A stretch of DNA of 64,000 nucleotides, taken from contig OMXV01000026.1 in assembly GCA_900315075.1 (NCBI GenBank), positions 1 through 64,000 of the forward strand. The letters are read 5' to 3'. The position numbers and the translations under genes are program-made. Under the pieces are notes generated by a model that was given only the letters and a program-made list of their open reading frames with translations, was not told the origin of the DNA and did no database searches. Source of the DNA: an uncultured Prevotellaceae bacterium (lineage in GTDB: Bacteria > Bacteroidota > Bacteroidia > Bacteroidales > Bacteroidaceae). The first letter of the stretch is position 1; every line of letters begins with the position of its first letter. Of this stretch, positions 44,243 to 53,815 are shown piece after piece.

Positions 44243-45370
44243 ATGAACGAGAAAGAAATCATCAATTGTATGGTGCTCGCCCGACTGAATTATTACAGTC
44301 TGGCAGCAATAAAGAGGCTCTACCAGGAAGCTGGCAGTGCCACCGTAGTGGTGGAAAATCGCAACAACATCCGCGACATCATTCCCGATGCAACACAGAA
44401 ATTCATAGAAATCTTGCGCGACTGCGAGGTGATGCGCCCACGGGCAGAAGAAGAGATGGAGTTCATTCAGAAAAATGGCATCCAAGCATTAGCCTTCTCC
44501 GACCCTCGCTATCCACAGCGGCTACGCGAATGCGACGATGCTCCTCTGATGCTCTACTACAAGGGTACCGCAGACCTCAACCAGAAACGCATCATCAATA
44601 TTGTGGGCACTCGGCGATGCACGCTCTACGGTCAGGATACCATCCGCCGTTTTATCACCGACCTACGCCGCCTCCTACCTCAGGTGCTTGTTGTCAGTGG
44701 CCTGGCATATGGTGTGGACATCTGTGCCCATCGCAATGCCTTGGAGCAAGGCTTGGAGACGGTAGGCGTACTTGCCCATGGTCTCGATACGCTCTATCCC
44801 AACGCCCATCGTGCCACAGCCCGCGAGATGTTACAACGGGGTGGTCTGCTCACTGAGTTTATGTCGCGGACGAATGCCGACAAAATCAACTTCGTGCGCC
44901 GCAACCGCATCGTAGCAGGCATCTCCGATGCATGCGTTCTTGTAGAATCGGCAGCACACGGTGGAGGACTTATCACCGCCGAGATTTCCAGGGGCTACGA
45001 CCGCGAGGTGTTTGCCTTCCCCGGACGCGTGGGCGACGAATATTCTGAAGGGTGTAACAACTTGATACGCGACAATGGTGCCGTGCTGCTCACCGATGCT
45101 ACAACTTTTGTTAAAGTCATGGGTTGGGAGCACGATAGCACACTGGCACAAGCCAAGATTGTCGGTATCGAACAGCCTGTCTTCCCTGACCTCAGTGCTG
45201 AGGAACAACGTGTGGTGGATACACTACGACGCAACAACGACCTACATGTCAATATGCTTGCTACGCAATCGGGATTGACACTAAGCCAACTCACTGCCAT
45301 ACTCTTTCAACTGGAGATGAAGGGTGTTGTGAAAGGCTTAGCAGGAGGAGCATATCATCTTAGGTCGTAA
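44243..45370 (+). CDS. dprA: DNA-processing protein DprA
   Basis: 375 residues. Extended Rossmann DprA domain: IINIVGTRRCTLYGQDTIRRF, VVSGLAYGVDICAHRNAL, GVLAHGLDTLYPNAH, LLTEFMSRTNADKINFVRRNRIVAG, and a C-terminal winged-helix (NNDLHVNMLATQSGLTLSQLTAILFQLEMKGVV). It protects incoming single-stranded DNA and loads RecA in transformation. Its stop codon lies at the edge of the 8-bp AAGGTTAT array. Confidence 0.95.
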   Translation: MNEKEIINCMVLARLNYYSLAAIKRLYQEAGSATVVVENRNNIRDIIPDATQKFIEILRDCEVMRPRAEEEMEFIQKNGIQALAFSDPRYPQRLRECDDAPLMLYYKGTADLNQKRIINIVGTRRCTLYGQDTIRRFITDLRRLLPQVLVVSGLAYGVDICAHRNALEQGLETVGVLAHGLDTLYPNAHRATAREMLQRGGLLTEFMSRTNADKINFVRRNRIVAGISDACVLVESAAHGGGLITAEISRGYDREVFAFPGRVGDEYSEGCNNLIRDNGAVLLTDATTFVKVMGWEHDSTLAQAKIVGIEQPVFPDLSAEEQRVVDTLRRNNDLHVNMLATQSGLTLSQLTAILFQLEMKGVVKGLAGGAYHLRS

Positions 45371-45480
45371 GGTTATAAGGTTGTTAGGTTATAAGGTTGT
45401 TAGGTTATAAGGTTATTAGGTAGCGTAGCGTGTTGGTTGTTAGGTTGTAAGGTTGTTAGGTTGTAAGGTTGTTAGGTGAG
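45367..45480 (+). repeat. 8-bp AAGGTTAT / AAGGTTGT array (family E)
   Basis: About ten degenerate octamers (AAGGTTAT, AAGGTTGTTAGG) with a central GTAGCGTAGCG that resembles the core of the MITE-like elements at 15.8 and 20.1 kb. The terminal inverted repeats of those elements are missing here. The rest of the gap up to 45583 has an ACCTCATAACCTCATGA run and nothing else recognised. Confidence 0.8.
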
Positions 45481-45583
45481 ATATGTGTATTTAAGAAGAG
45501 GTCGTAAAGTGAGATATATACTTTGAGAGGAGGCTAATTTCACCTTAAAGCCTCATAACCTCATGACTTCAAAACCATAAAAA

Positions 45584-46561
45584 ATGAAAATAGGTAATAT
45601 TTCTTTCGACAAGCAACCGGTGTTTCTTGCTCCCATGGAGGATGTCACCGATTTGGGATTCCGCCTACTGTGTAAGCGGTATGGGGCTTCGATGGTTTAT
45701 ACCGAGTTTGTGAGTGCAGAGGCATTGGTGCGGTCGGTAAAAAGCACAGTGGATAAACTGACTATACGCGATGAGGAACGCCCGGTAGGCATACAGATTT
45801 ATGGGCGCGACGTAGATGCCATGGTAGAGGCGGCACGTATTGTGGAGCAGGCACATCCCGATGTCATCGACCTGAATTTCGGTTGTCCGGTGAAAAAAGT
45901 CGCTGGCAAAGGTGCCGGGGCTGGTATGCTCCGCAACATCCCATTGTTGCTGGAAATCACCCGCCGTGTGGTGGATGCCGTAAAGGTGCCTGTGACTGTG
46001 AAAACCCGACTGGGCTGGGACAAGGAAAACCTGATTATCACCACCCTCGCGGAACAACTGCAAGACTGTGGTATCAGTGCACTCACCATCCATGGCCGCA
46101 CACGTTCACAGATGTACACAGGTGAGGCCGACTGGTCGCTTATCGGTGAGGTGTGTCGTAATCCGCGTATTCATATCCCCATTATCGGCAATGGCGACAT
46201 TACCACCCCCGAGGATGTGCGCCGAGCATTCGAAGACTATGGTGTGGATGCTGTCATGGTAGGGCGTGCCACTTTCGGACGACCATGGATTTTCAAGGAG
46301 ATACGCGACTATTTAGACGGCCGTGAACCCGATACCACGATGGACTTCTCATGGAAATTAGATGTGCTCTTAGAGCAACTGCGCATCAATGTGGAGCGCA
46401 TCGATGAAAAGCGAGGAATCCTCCACACCCGACGCCATTTGGCCAATAGTCCCATCTTCAAGGGTATTCCCAACTTCCGTCCCACTCGCATTGCCATTCT
46501 CAGAGCAGAAACTATGGCAGAACTGACGGCTATACTGGAGGAAGTAAGACAAATGATGTAA
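45584..46561 (+). CDS. dusB: tRNA-dihydrouridine synthase (DusB-like)
   Basis: 325 residues, FMN-dependent TIM barrel that reduces uridines in tRNA. Family motifs: LAPMEDVTDLGFRLLCKRYGA, VDLNFGCPVKKVAGKGAGAGML with the catalytic Cys, TVKTRLGWD, ALTIHGRTRSQMYTG, and the FMN phosphate site GNGDITTPEDVRRAFEDYGVDAVMVGRATFGRPWIF. DusB rather than another Dus is the best guess for Bacteroidetes. Confidence 0.92.
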   Translation: MKIGNISFDKQPVFLAPMEDVTDLGFRLLCKRYGASMVYTEFVSAEALVRSVKSTVDKLTIRDEERPVGIQIYGRDVDAMVEAARIVEQAHPDVIDLNFGCPVKKVAGKGAGAGMLRNIPLLLEITRRVVDAVKVPVTVKTRLGWDKENLIITTLAEQLQDCGISALTIHGRTRSQMYTGEADWSLIGEVCRNPRIHIPIIGNGDITTPEDVRRAFEDYGVDAVMVGRATFGRPWIFKEIRDYLDGREPDTTMDFSWKLDVLLEQLRINVERIDEKRGILHTRRHLANSPIFKGIPNFRPTRIAILRAETMAELTAILEEVRQMM

Positions 46562-46612
46562 ATACCTATAACACCTTACGATTTGCAGACAGACAATCGT
46601 CACTATTGGCAT

Positions 46613-47815
46613 ATGGCTTACAAAAAAAGGCTATTTGGAAGCAGTTCGCGACATCAGTTCTTTGTATCACTTATCTTTTTTATGATGCTGGCATTTGGCA
46701 TAGCATTGCCTGTCAGCGCGCAGTATTTCTCCAAGATGAGTATCAAGGAGAAGAATTTCTGCGACACCATCCCCATCGAATTCCGCCGTGGCAGAATCTT
46801 CATCACAGTGGAGATAGAGGGGCGTGCCCATCAGTTTATGTTCGACACAGGCTGTAGCGTGGGGTTGATGTTTACCGATCATGCTGTCACTCTGAAAAAG
46901 AAGTTTGGTTTCACCCTCTTAAACGATGCTGCCAACCTTATGCGTTTTACACCGGTAAAACGCATCCCAGAAATGCATATTGGGCATATCACTATCAGAA
47001 ACTACCGGGTTGTCCTCACTCCCAGTCAGAGCATGGTTAACTCAGAATACGACTGTCAACAGATTGTCGGTTGTATCGGAAGTGACCTTATCTCGACGTG
47101 CCGTGCCGTGAAGATTGACACCGAAAAGGGTATCATGATCATTACCGACCGTCAGGATGCCTTCAGCCACGAAGAAGGTTTCTGTTTCCCCTTCAAAGAA
47201 GATGTGCGGGTGCCATATCTGAAGGTATCGGCCCAGGCAGACAAAGCACGATGGTGTATGTTTGATACGGGCTTTCCCGGTTTCCTCGATGTCAACCGCA
47301 AAGACATCACCGTGGCGGATACTCTCGATACCGCCACGGGGAGTGTCACTGCCGGTGTCTATGGCAAGACCGGTGATGCGCCTCTGATGCTGCTTCGTTT
47401 AGATAGTATTCGTATCGGTGATTGCACGTTCCGCCAGGTGACAACTTGCCTGCAATCTGCCAATGATTATGTCTTGGGAAGTTCCATCTTAAAATTCGGG
47501 TCGATGGTCATCGACTACAACACGCATCAGATGATTTTCCGCCCATATCATTATGACAATGGCGTGACCGTGGCAAATACGTTCAACGATTTTGTGATGA
47601 TGCCTCGCAAAGACAACAATCTCTATGTCACCCTTGTATGGGGCAAGAGCCATTCCTATGCTTTAGGGGTACGCTTAGGCGACCGCCTGACTCATATCGA
47701 TGGCATCGATGTCAGTGGCAATCCCTGTGCTTACATGAATCTTGCCCCGGGCGAACATCTCATCATTCTCACCAATGCTGAAGGAGAGAGAAAAGAGATA
47801 CCGATAAATAAGTGA
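46613..47815 (+). CDS. exported retropepsin-like aspartyl protease with PDZ domain
   Basis: 400 residues from the ATG at 46613 (an in-frame TTG at 46583 is rejected), with a signal peptide to about residue 38 (PVSAQ). Two retropepsin-type aspartate motifs, FMFDTGCSVG and CMFDTGFPGF, suggest a single chain of two pseudo-symmetric lobes. A PDZ-like end (YALGVRLGDRLTHIDGIDVSGNPCAYM) follows. Such proteins are common and uncharacterised in Bacteroidetes. It follows dus by 51 bp on the same strand. The 205-bp gap to putA shows no further gene. Confidence 0.75.
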   Translation: MAYKKRLFGSSSRHQFFVSLIFFMMLAFGIALPVSAQYFSKMSIKEKNFCDTIPIEFRRGRIFITVEIEGRAHQFMFDTGCSVGLMFTDHAVTLKKKFGFTLLNDAANLMRFTPVKRIPEMHIGHITIRNYRVVLTPSQSMVNSEYDCQQIVGCIGSDLISTCRAVKIDTEKGIMIITDRQDAFSHEEGFCFPFKEDVRVPYLKVSAQADKARWCMFDTGFPGFLDVNRKDITVADTLDTATGSVTAGVYGKTGDAPLMLLRLDSIRIGDCTFRQVTTCLQSANDYVLGSSILKFGSMVIDYNTHQMIFRPYHYDNGVTVANTFNDFVMMPRKDNNLYVTLVWGKSHSYALGVRLGDRLTHIDGIDVSGNPCAYMNLAPGEHLIILTNAEGERKEIPINK

Positions 47816-48020
47816 ATTCTGAATAGTTATTGACAGAAGTTTCCCACCTTTTTTATCACGAATTAGAGAGATTTGTCGAAGACCCACGAGGAACGCAGTA
47901 ATTAAAGAATTTTCCATCATAATGGAATTTATGGGAATTTGAGATGAAATGACAAGTCATTTCCTAACTCCATCGTGTAAGTTTCACGTCGCTTACGACA
48001 GGATAATCCGTTTTTCAGAA

Positions 48021-51000
48021 TCATTCCACTTCAGGAATCTCGATTTGCGAGCCATAGCGGTGGTATTCGTTGGAGATGGACTGTTCCTTGATGTAAAGTG
48101 CCAACTCGATGCGGCCGTTTTTGACAGGGATGGACTGTGCGATGTAGCGGTCGCAATGGGCGGCAGCCTCAAACACCTCATCGGGAACCAGTGCCGAGAT
48201 GGTGCGTATGCGCTCATACTGTGGCATGGAGTCGCAGAATGCCTTGAGGCTTTCAATCTTGACACCGGAGAGTTTGCCCACCAATGGATGGTCTTTTTCG
48301 GCAGAGATGGTGAGAGGTGTACCCACGGTCTTTGCTGCTAATTGTACCATTTGGATATGCTCCAGACTTTCGTCGCCGAAGAGTCGTAACGCCATGCCCT
48401 GCTTCAATGGCAGATAGCGGAATACGTTTTGCTCGCCTCGGATTTTGGGCTGGATATTACGGGCATGACGGAATTCCTTCTCATACCATTCTGCATACGA
48501 ACGGCGATAGTCGGTCTTGCTGTTGGGCTTGTCGGTGATGACCATAAACTGTGCACAGTAGTTAGGCCCTCCTGCCTTCAGCCCTGGTCCGAATGCTGAG
48601 AGTTTCATACCACCAAAGGGCTGTCGGTTGACCACTGCTCCCGTGATACCTCGGTTGATGTAGAGGTTGCCGGCATCAACGTGGTTTTTCCAATACCGCT
48701 GTTCCTGCTCATCAAGCGACTGCAGTCCACTGGTAAGTCCATAGTCCAGTCCGTTGACCAGTTTGACGGCCTCTTCCAGCGTGTCGAAGGGAGCCACAGC
48801 CAACAGTGGCGCAAATAGTTCGGTGCGGAAGGTGAATGACTCTGGGCGGACACCCACCTTGATGGCTGGTCGCATGATGAATTTCTTCTTATCCACAAAC
48901 GTTGGTTCGATGAGCCAATCCTCGCCTGGTTCCAATTGGAAGGCCTGTTCCAGCTTGTCGTTCTTGTTGGTAATCATCGGTCCCACGATATTTCCAGTAT
49001 TCCACACACCTCCCACTTTGAGCGACGAAGCGCAGTCTTTCAGTTTCTCAAAGAATTGTGGGTCGTTATAGACGGAACGTTCAACTAAGAACAGTGAGCA
49101 GGCAGAGCATTTCTGTCCTGCGTTGCCGAATGCCGAGCGGCAGGCATTCATGATGGCATGGTCGCGATCGCCCTTTGCCGAGAGTATCATCACGTTTTTG
49201 CCTCCAGTCTCTGCCGACAGTGGCTTGCGTGGATTGGCATGGGCGATGGCCTGAGCCGTTTCTGTGCCACCGGTCAGGATGATGTGTTTCACCACTGGTG
49301 AGGAAGTGAGCAAAGGTGTTGCCTCACGGTCGGTGATGACCACTTGTAAAGCCTCCTTGGGCACTCCTGCCTCCCAGAATGCTCGTGCGAAGAGCCATGC
49401 CACGGGTGCTGCCACCGTGGCTGGTTTCAGGATGCAGGTGTTGCCGGATGCCAGTGTTGCCACCACGCCGCCACAAGGAATGGCGCAGGGGAAGTTCCAT
49501 GGCGAGAGCACCAGCACGGTACCCTTGGCCTGCATCTCGATGTCGCCGAGCTGGGCCAGTTTTTTCATCGTGGTTGTATAGAAGCGGCAGTAGTCGATGC
49601 CTTCCGACACTTCTACGTCGCCCTCCTCGATAGTCTTGCCTGTGATGGCACACATCGAACCATTGAGGTCGCCACGCATCTGTCCGAGAATGTTAGCCGC
49701 CCGATACATGATTTTGTGGCGTTCTTCGATGGTGGTCTTACGCCAATTGGCGGGGTCTTTGTCGGCTATTTCTAAAATCTTTTCTGTCTGCTCTTTATTG
49801 GCTCGCGACATCTCGCAGACCAGCACGTCGCCCTCTTGTGAGCGGTCGTAGTATTGTGCATGGTCGGCATTATAGACCAACTCATTACCAATCTGCGTGG
49901 GCAGCAGGTCGCCGGGTTGCCAGTCGCCCCATTCGGCTTTACGGCCAGTGAGTCCGCCCTTTGGCATCCATTTTTGGAAGATGCGCTCCACCCACTGCTG
50001 ATTGCAGAAACGGTCGAAATCAGTATCAGGTTCGTTGAGCATTTCGTCGCGTGGCTCCTGTCCCTCATAAGGCTTGTTGCGGTCTTGTGTGCGCGTAGGT
50101 GTATGCGAAAGCGAGTCTTTCATGTTGTATGCTTTGATGAACTGCTCTTCGAGCTCTTTCCACTCCTTGGTGTCGGGTTTCAGCGAGAAGGAGTGCGTGA
50201 GGAAATTGTCGGGAGCCGTATTTTCGTCCATACGCCGTACGAGATAGGAGATGGCATTGAGGAAATGTTCCTTTTTTACAACTGGTGTGTAGAGGATGAC
50301 ATGGTTGCCCAATTTCTTCTGTGCTCGCCACACATGGTTGGCCATTCCTTCGAGCATCTCGAAGCAGAAGCAGTCTTTCGGGGTGTGATACATCTCGGTG
50401 AGCAGGTAGGCATAGGAGATGGTGAATAGGTTGTGTGATGCCATGCCTATATGTAGCACTTTTGCATTCTCTGGCTTCAGTCCACGCTCGATGATGTGGA
50501 GGTAGTTGGCATCAACCTCGGTCTTATCAGGTCGGACGGGGTTGGGCCATCCACGGAGGTCGCTGACGATGTTTTCCATATCGAGGTTGCAGCCTTTCAC
50601 GATACGCATCTTGATGGGAGCGCCACCTTCTGCCACACGCTTGTGGGCAAACTCCAGCAGTTCGGTCTGGAATCCCCAGGCATCGGGCAGGTAGGCTTGC
50701 ACGACGATACCTGCTTCGTAGTTCTTGAACTGTGGCAGCGAGAGTACCTCTTTGAAGAGTTTCATAGTCAAGTGGGCATCCTTGTATTCTTCCATGTCGA
50801 GGTTGATGAATTTGGGCCTTTTCTCTCCCTCGGGAGTGGTGTATGGGTTGTCGATGGCTGCCTGATAGAGTTCCGACATGCGGCGAATCAGTTCTGGGAA
50901 GCACTCTTTGTAGTTGAGTGCATGGGTTTGGGCATAGATGCCAGAGATTTTGACCGAGATGTAGTTGATGTCGGGCTCTTTCAATGCCTCTAAGTACGAC

Positions 51001-51500
51001 TCATAGCGTTTGTCTGCCTCGCCGTTGCCTAATACCACTTCGCCTAATAGGTTGACATTCTGCCCGATACCTTCTTCGAAACGGGTGGCTAAGTGGTGGG
51101 TGAGGTTGGGCCGGGCGGCATTGATGATGACACGACTGGTATCTCGACGCAGGCGCCATTTGATGATGGGCACTGATGCCCAGTTGAACACTGGTAGGTA
51201 GGCAAATTTCTGGTACATCCAGAAGAGTCCGTGGTCGGTCTTGCCGAGGAATTTAGGGATACCATACTGGTCGATGAGATCCTTCACCCGATGGGCAAGT
51301 TTCTGTCGATCGTGCACTTGACTGGTTTCGTCGAGCATTCGCACGATGAATTTCTTGTCATTAGGTGTAGTGACCATCGTGCCATACATGTGTTGTTCAC
51401 TTTTCTCTAATTTTGTAAGTCCAGAATAACTCTCATCATAGAGTTTACGCATCCAGGCAAAAACCTCCTGAATGGTGGGTAGTTTTGGTTGCTCTTGCAT
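48021..51500 (-). CDS. putA: bifunctional proline dehydrogenase / P5C dehydrogenase
   Basis: 1159 residues. N-terminal FAD-dependent proline dehydrogenase barrel (about residues 100-450, with NLLGEVVLG, IPI-type MRIVKGCNLD and GMASHNLFTI), C-terminal aldehyde dehydrogenase (about 550-1040) with SPWNFPCAIPCGGV, ILTGGTETAQAI, the base in AETGGKN and the catalytic Cys798 in GQKCSAC. Oxidises proline to glutamate with substrate channelling. A fused PutA without the E. coli-type DNA-binding head is usual here. It stands alone with its own promoter region. Confidence 0.95.
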   Translation of the reverse strand: MQEQPKLPTIQEVFAWMRKLYDESYSGLTKLEKSEQHMYGTMVTTPNDKKFIVRMLDETSQVHDRQKLAHRVKDLIDQYGIPKFLGKTDHGLFWMYQKFAYLPVFNWASVPIIKWRLRRDTSRVIINAARPNLTHHLATRFEEGIGQNVNLLGEVVLGNGEADKRYESYLEALKEPDINYISVKISGIYAQTHALNYKECFPELIRRMSELYQAAIDNPYTTPEGEKRPKFINLDMEEYKDAHLTMKLFKEVLSLPQFKNYEAGIVVQAYLPDAWGFQTELLEFAHKRVAEGGAPIKMRIVKGCNLDMENIVSDLRGWPNPVRPDKTEVDANYLHIIERGLKPENAKVLHIGMASHNLFTISYAYLLTEMYHTPKDCFCFEMLEGMANHVWRAQKKLGNHVILYTPVVKKEHFLNAISYLVRRMDENTAPDNFLTHSFSLKPDTKEWKELEEQFIKAYNMKDSLSHTPTRTQDRNKPYEGQEPRDEMLNEPDTDFDRFCNQQWVERIFQKWMPKGGLTGRKAEWGDWQPGDLLPTQIGNELVYNADHAQYYDRSQEGDVLVCEMSRANKEQTEKILEIADKDPANWRKTTIEERHKIMYRAANILGQMRGDLNGSMCAITGKTIEEGDVEVSEGIDYCRFYTTTMKKLAQLGDIEMQAKGTVLVLSPWNFPCAIPCGGVVATLASGNTCILKPATVAAPVAWLFARAFWEAGVPKEALQVVITDREATPLLTSSPVVKHIILTGGTETAQAIAHANPRKPLSAETGGKNVMILSAKGDRDHAIMNACRSAFGNAGQKCSACSLFLVERSVYNDPQFFEKLKDCASSLKVGGVWNTGNIVGPMITNKNDKLEQAFQLEPGEDWLIEPTFVDKKKFIMRPAIKVGVRPESFTFRTELFAPLLAVAPFDTLEEAVKLVNGLDYGLTSGLQSLDEQEQRYWKNHVDAGNLYINRGITGAVVNRQPFGGMKLSAFGPGLKAGGPNYCAQFMVITDKPNSKTDYRRSYAEWYEKEFRHARNIQPKIRGEQNVFRYLPLKQGMALRLFGDESLEHIQMVQLAAKTVGTPLTISAEKDHPLVGKLSGVKIESLKAFCDSMPQYERIRTISALVPDEVFEAAAHCDRYIAQSIPVKNGRIELALYIKEQSISNEYHRYGSQIEIPEVE

Positions 51501-51573
51501 AGTGTTTTTAGATTTAAAGTTGAGTGGAAGGGTTGGGGGTGAGGCTTGTCAACTCTTCAACTATTTGTTGCTG

Positions 51574-51581
51574 CAAAAATA
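51574..51581 (-). promoter_or_regulatory. -7 element of putA
   Basis: Minus strand TATTTTTG matches TAnnTTTG about 75 bp upstream of the putA ATG; a -33 TTTG is not evident. A truncated REP-like GGGTTGGGGGTGAGGCT sequence lies in the leader (about 51527-51545). Confidence 0.4.
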
Positions 51582-51621
51582 TAAAATAAATCGATACGAA
51601 TCATTATTTTCCTTTTTTTTC

Positions 51622-51651
51622 TTTGATTATGAAATTATTTTTTTATTTTTG
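51622..51651 (+). promoter_or_regulatory. promoter of the microprotein operon
   Basis: TTTG (51622-51625), 18 bp, TATTTTTG (51644-51651), about 70 bp before the 44-residue gene. The spacing is one base short of the usual range. Confidence 0.5.
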
Positions 51652-51719
51652 CGAATTGGATAAGACTTGAGGCTTTGAGCTTTAGACTTTAATCGTTGTA
51701 CTCTAAATGAATTTAAGAA

Positions 51720-51854
51720 ATGAAGATATTAGATGTTGTTTACCCAGATTCCCCATCATCATCAGTATTATGGGTGGTCATTGTTTCGATAGCTTTAGTG
51801 GTCAGCTTGTTTTTCATGTGGAAATGCAGAAAAAATAATTACCGCAAAGTGTGA
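51720..51854 (+). CDS. 44-residue single-span membrane microprotein
   Basis: Frame ATG 51720 to TGA 51852-51854: MKILDVVYPDSP, then one membrane span (about residues 16-34, VLWVVIVSIALVVSLFFMW), then KCRKNNYRKV. The next gene (51891) starts MHLLDVADFPYES and ends RKHNYRS after a similar span, so they are paralogues: same N-terminal LDV motif, same basic RK-x-NYR tail. A promoter lies upstream. It is too short for most gene finders. Role unknown. Confidence 0.65.
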   Translation: MKILDVVYPDSPSSSVLWVVIVSIALVVSLFFMWKCRKNNYRKV

Positions 51855-51890
51855 TAGATTATTAATGTTGATAGTTAATCCATTTTAGAT

Positions 51891-52199
51891 ATGCATTTAT
51901 TAGATGTTGCTGATTTCCCATACGAATCAGGAGCTGTACGGGAATTCACGGAGGAAGAGTTGATTGAGAAGGGTCTGATGGACGATGTGCCAGTAGATAC
52001 GCTACCTGCTGATACGCTACCAGTAGATACACTATCTGCCGATACGCTACCTGTAGATACTATACCAATAGATACGATTCCAGCAGACCAATCCACTTCT
52101 ACCGTCTTGTTTTGGGCGATTGTTGTGGTGATGTTTTTCTTATTGGTCTGCCTGTTCTTCGTGTGGAGATACTGGAGGAAACACAACTATCGTTCGTAG
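51891..52199 (+). CDS. single-span membrane protein with [VA]DTLP repeats
   Basis: 102 residues. N-terminus MHLLDVADFPYESGAV, an acidic helix, then about nine pentapeptide repeats of [VAI]-D-T-[LI]-P (15-bp DNA unit, about 51988-52083), one membrane span (about residues 71-92) and the basic tail RKHNYRS. The repeat is an extended, negatively charged rod. It shares both ends with the 44-residue protein upstream. The stop (TAG 52197-52199) overlaps the candidate start of the next gene. Function unknown. Confidence 0.7.
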   Translation: MHLLDVADFPYESGAVREFTEEELIEKGLMDDVPVDTLPADTLPVDTLSADTLPVDTIPIDTIPADQSTSTVLFWAIVVVMFFLLVCLFFVWRYWRKHNYRS

Positions 52200-53815
52200 T
52201 GAATGTGAAAAAACAAGGGTATAGTCGTGACATTCTGTTTGTCGTGACTTGCATGTTGCTGATGGCTGTGCCGGCAAGTTACGAGCCCCACCATTTCTCC
52301 AAGGCTTTGTTGGCTGGGGCACTGTTGCAGTCGGCGGCCTATGGGATGGTGTTGGCATGGCTTACCCATAAGTCAAAGGTGGCAAGGAATGTGGTATTGG
52401 TGGTACTTACCCTCTTGTTTGCACTCGAGACTTACGCATACGTCACCTTCGACTCACGTCTCACTCCCAACATTCTGACACTGATGCTACAGACCTCATG
52501 GAAGGAGATTGGAGAGTTTTTCAGTGTCTATGTCTTGTCATGGCGCACGGTGGCGTTTGTGTTTGTGGCGGCTGTCTTAGTGACAGCTTATTGCTATGTA
52601 CATCGCCGTTTTTTCGCTGATGTCACCATTGGAAAGAAGTTGAAATATGCTGCCATTGCCCTGGCCGTGGCAGGTATTTCTCTATTCTTCATACCATTGC
52701 CCTTCCCATTAGGGCAAAACTCACTCAACCAACTCTTCATCTCTGGGCTGTTTGTGTGGGAAACGCATCAGGAGATAGAGACTATGGAGACGATGATCGA
52801 CCAAATCAATATCACGAAAACACCAACGGAAGCGGATGCACCTGTGGTGGTGCTGGTCATCGGTGAATCGTTCAATAAATACCATTCTAACCTTTATGGT
52901 TATACGCTCCCCACACAACCTCGACTCACGGCAGAGCGCGACAGTGGGCGCCTGATTGTATATACTCATGCGATGACACCCACCAACGGGACAGCCTACG
53001 CCATGCGCTATCTGTTTAGCCAGAAAGGCTGTGGTGAGACGACCGACAGCACCGACTGTGTGCTGATGCCTGCCGTCTTCCACAAAGCCCACTATCAGGT
53101 GGCCTATTTCGACAATCAATATACCCGCTCTTCGGGAGGGTCTTTAGACTATAGTTGTGGTTATTTTCTCAATCCAGAATATATCAACGACCATTGCTTC
53201 GACTATCGTAATGACCAGACCATGGACTACGATGCCGATTTTGTGAAACACTACAGCGAGACATTCCTGCGACAGCCACGCTCGCTGAATATCATACATC
53301 TGATGGGACAGCATTTCGATGCAGCAAAACGCTATCCCGAGACGTACGACAGATTCCATGCGGAGGATATCCATCGACCTGACCTCGACGAGGGAGAGCG
53401 CACACAGGTGGCACAATACGACAATGCCACCCTATACAACGACTATACACTGGCAGGTATTATCGATGCGTTCAGAGATGTGGATGCTGTCGTGGTCTAT
53501 CTATCCGATCATGGTGAGCAAATCTACGACGATGCAGAACATGTCTATGGTCGGATGTTTGGTTCACTGCAGAGCAAGGCTACACTGAAGAATGTCTATC
53601 AGGTGCCCTTCATGGTGTGGTGTAGCAATACCTACCAGACGAAACATCCCGACGATTTCCAACGACTGTCAGAAGCCCGCGACAAAGTGGTGTGTACTGC
53701 CGATCTCCCTTACCTGCTCTACGACCTGGCAGGCATCGACTTCAACTACCATCATCCGGAGCGAAGTTTTATCCATCCGTCGTTTCAATCCCATCAAACC
53801 ATCTTGCAGAAATGA
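52199..53815 (+). CDS. phosphoethanolamine transferase (sulfatase-fold, EptA-like)
   Basis: Placed from the GTG at 52199, which overlaps the previous stop; GTG 52205 or an internal ATG (about 52250) are alternatives. About five N-terminal spans, then an outer alkaline-phosphatase-fold domain: VVVLVIGESFNKYHSNLYGYTLPTQPRL, the probable nucleophile Thr in MTPTNGTAYAMRYLFS, and zinc ligands in LSDHGEQIY. Family members transfer phosphoethanolamine from lipid to lipid A or surface glycans and often raise resistance to cationic peptides. A rhamnosyltransferase-like gene overlaps the stop by 4 bp, suggesting shared envelope modification. Confidence 0.85.
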   Translation: MNVKKQGYSRDILFVVTCMLLMAVPASYEPHHFSKALLAGALLQSAAYGMVLAWLTHKSKVARNVVLVVLTLLFALETYAYVTFDSRLTPNILTLMLQTSWKEIGEFFSVYVLSWRTVAFVFVAAVLVTAYCYVHRRFFADVTIGKKLKYAAIALAVAGISLFFIPLPFPLGQNSLNQLFISGLFVWETHQEIETMETMIDQINITKTPTEADAPVVVLVIGESFNKYHSNLYGYTLPTQPRLTAERDSGRLIVYTHAMTPTNGTAYAMRYLFSQKGCGETTDSTDCVLMPAVFHKAHYQVAYFDNQYTRSSGGSLDYSCGYFLNPEYINDHCFDYRNDQTMDYDADFVKHYSETFLRQPRSLNIIHLMGQHFDAAKRYPETYDRFHAEDIHRPDLDEGERTQVAQYDNATLYNDYTLAGIIDAFRDVDAVVVYLSDHGEQIYDDAEHVYGRMFGSLQSKATLKNVYQVPFMVWCSNTYQTKHPDDFQRLSEARDKVVCTADLPYLLYDLAGIDFNYHHPERSFIHPSFQSHQTILQK

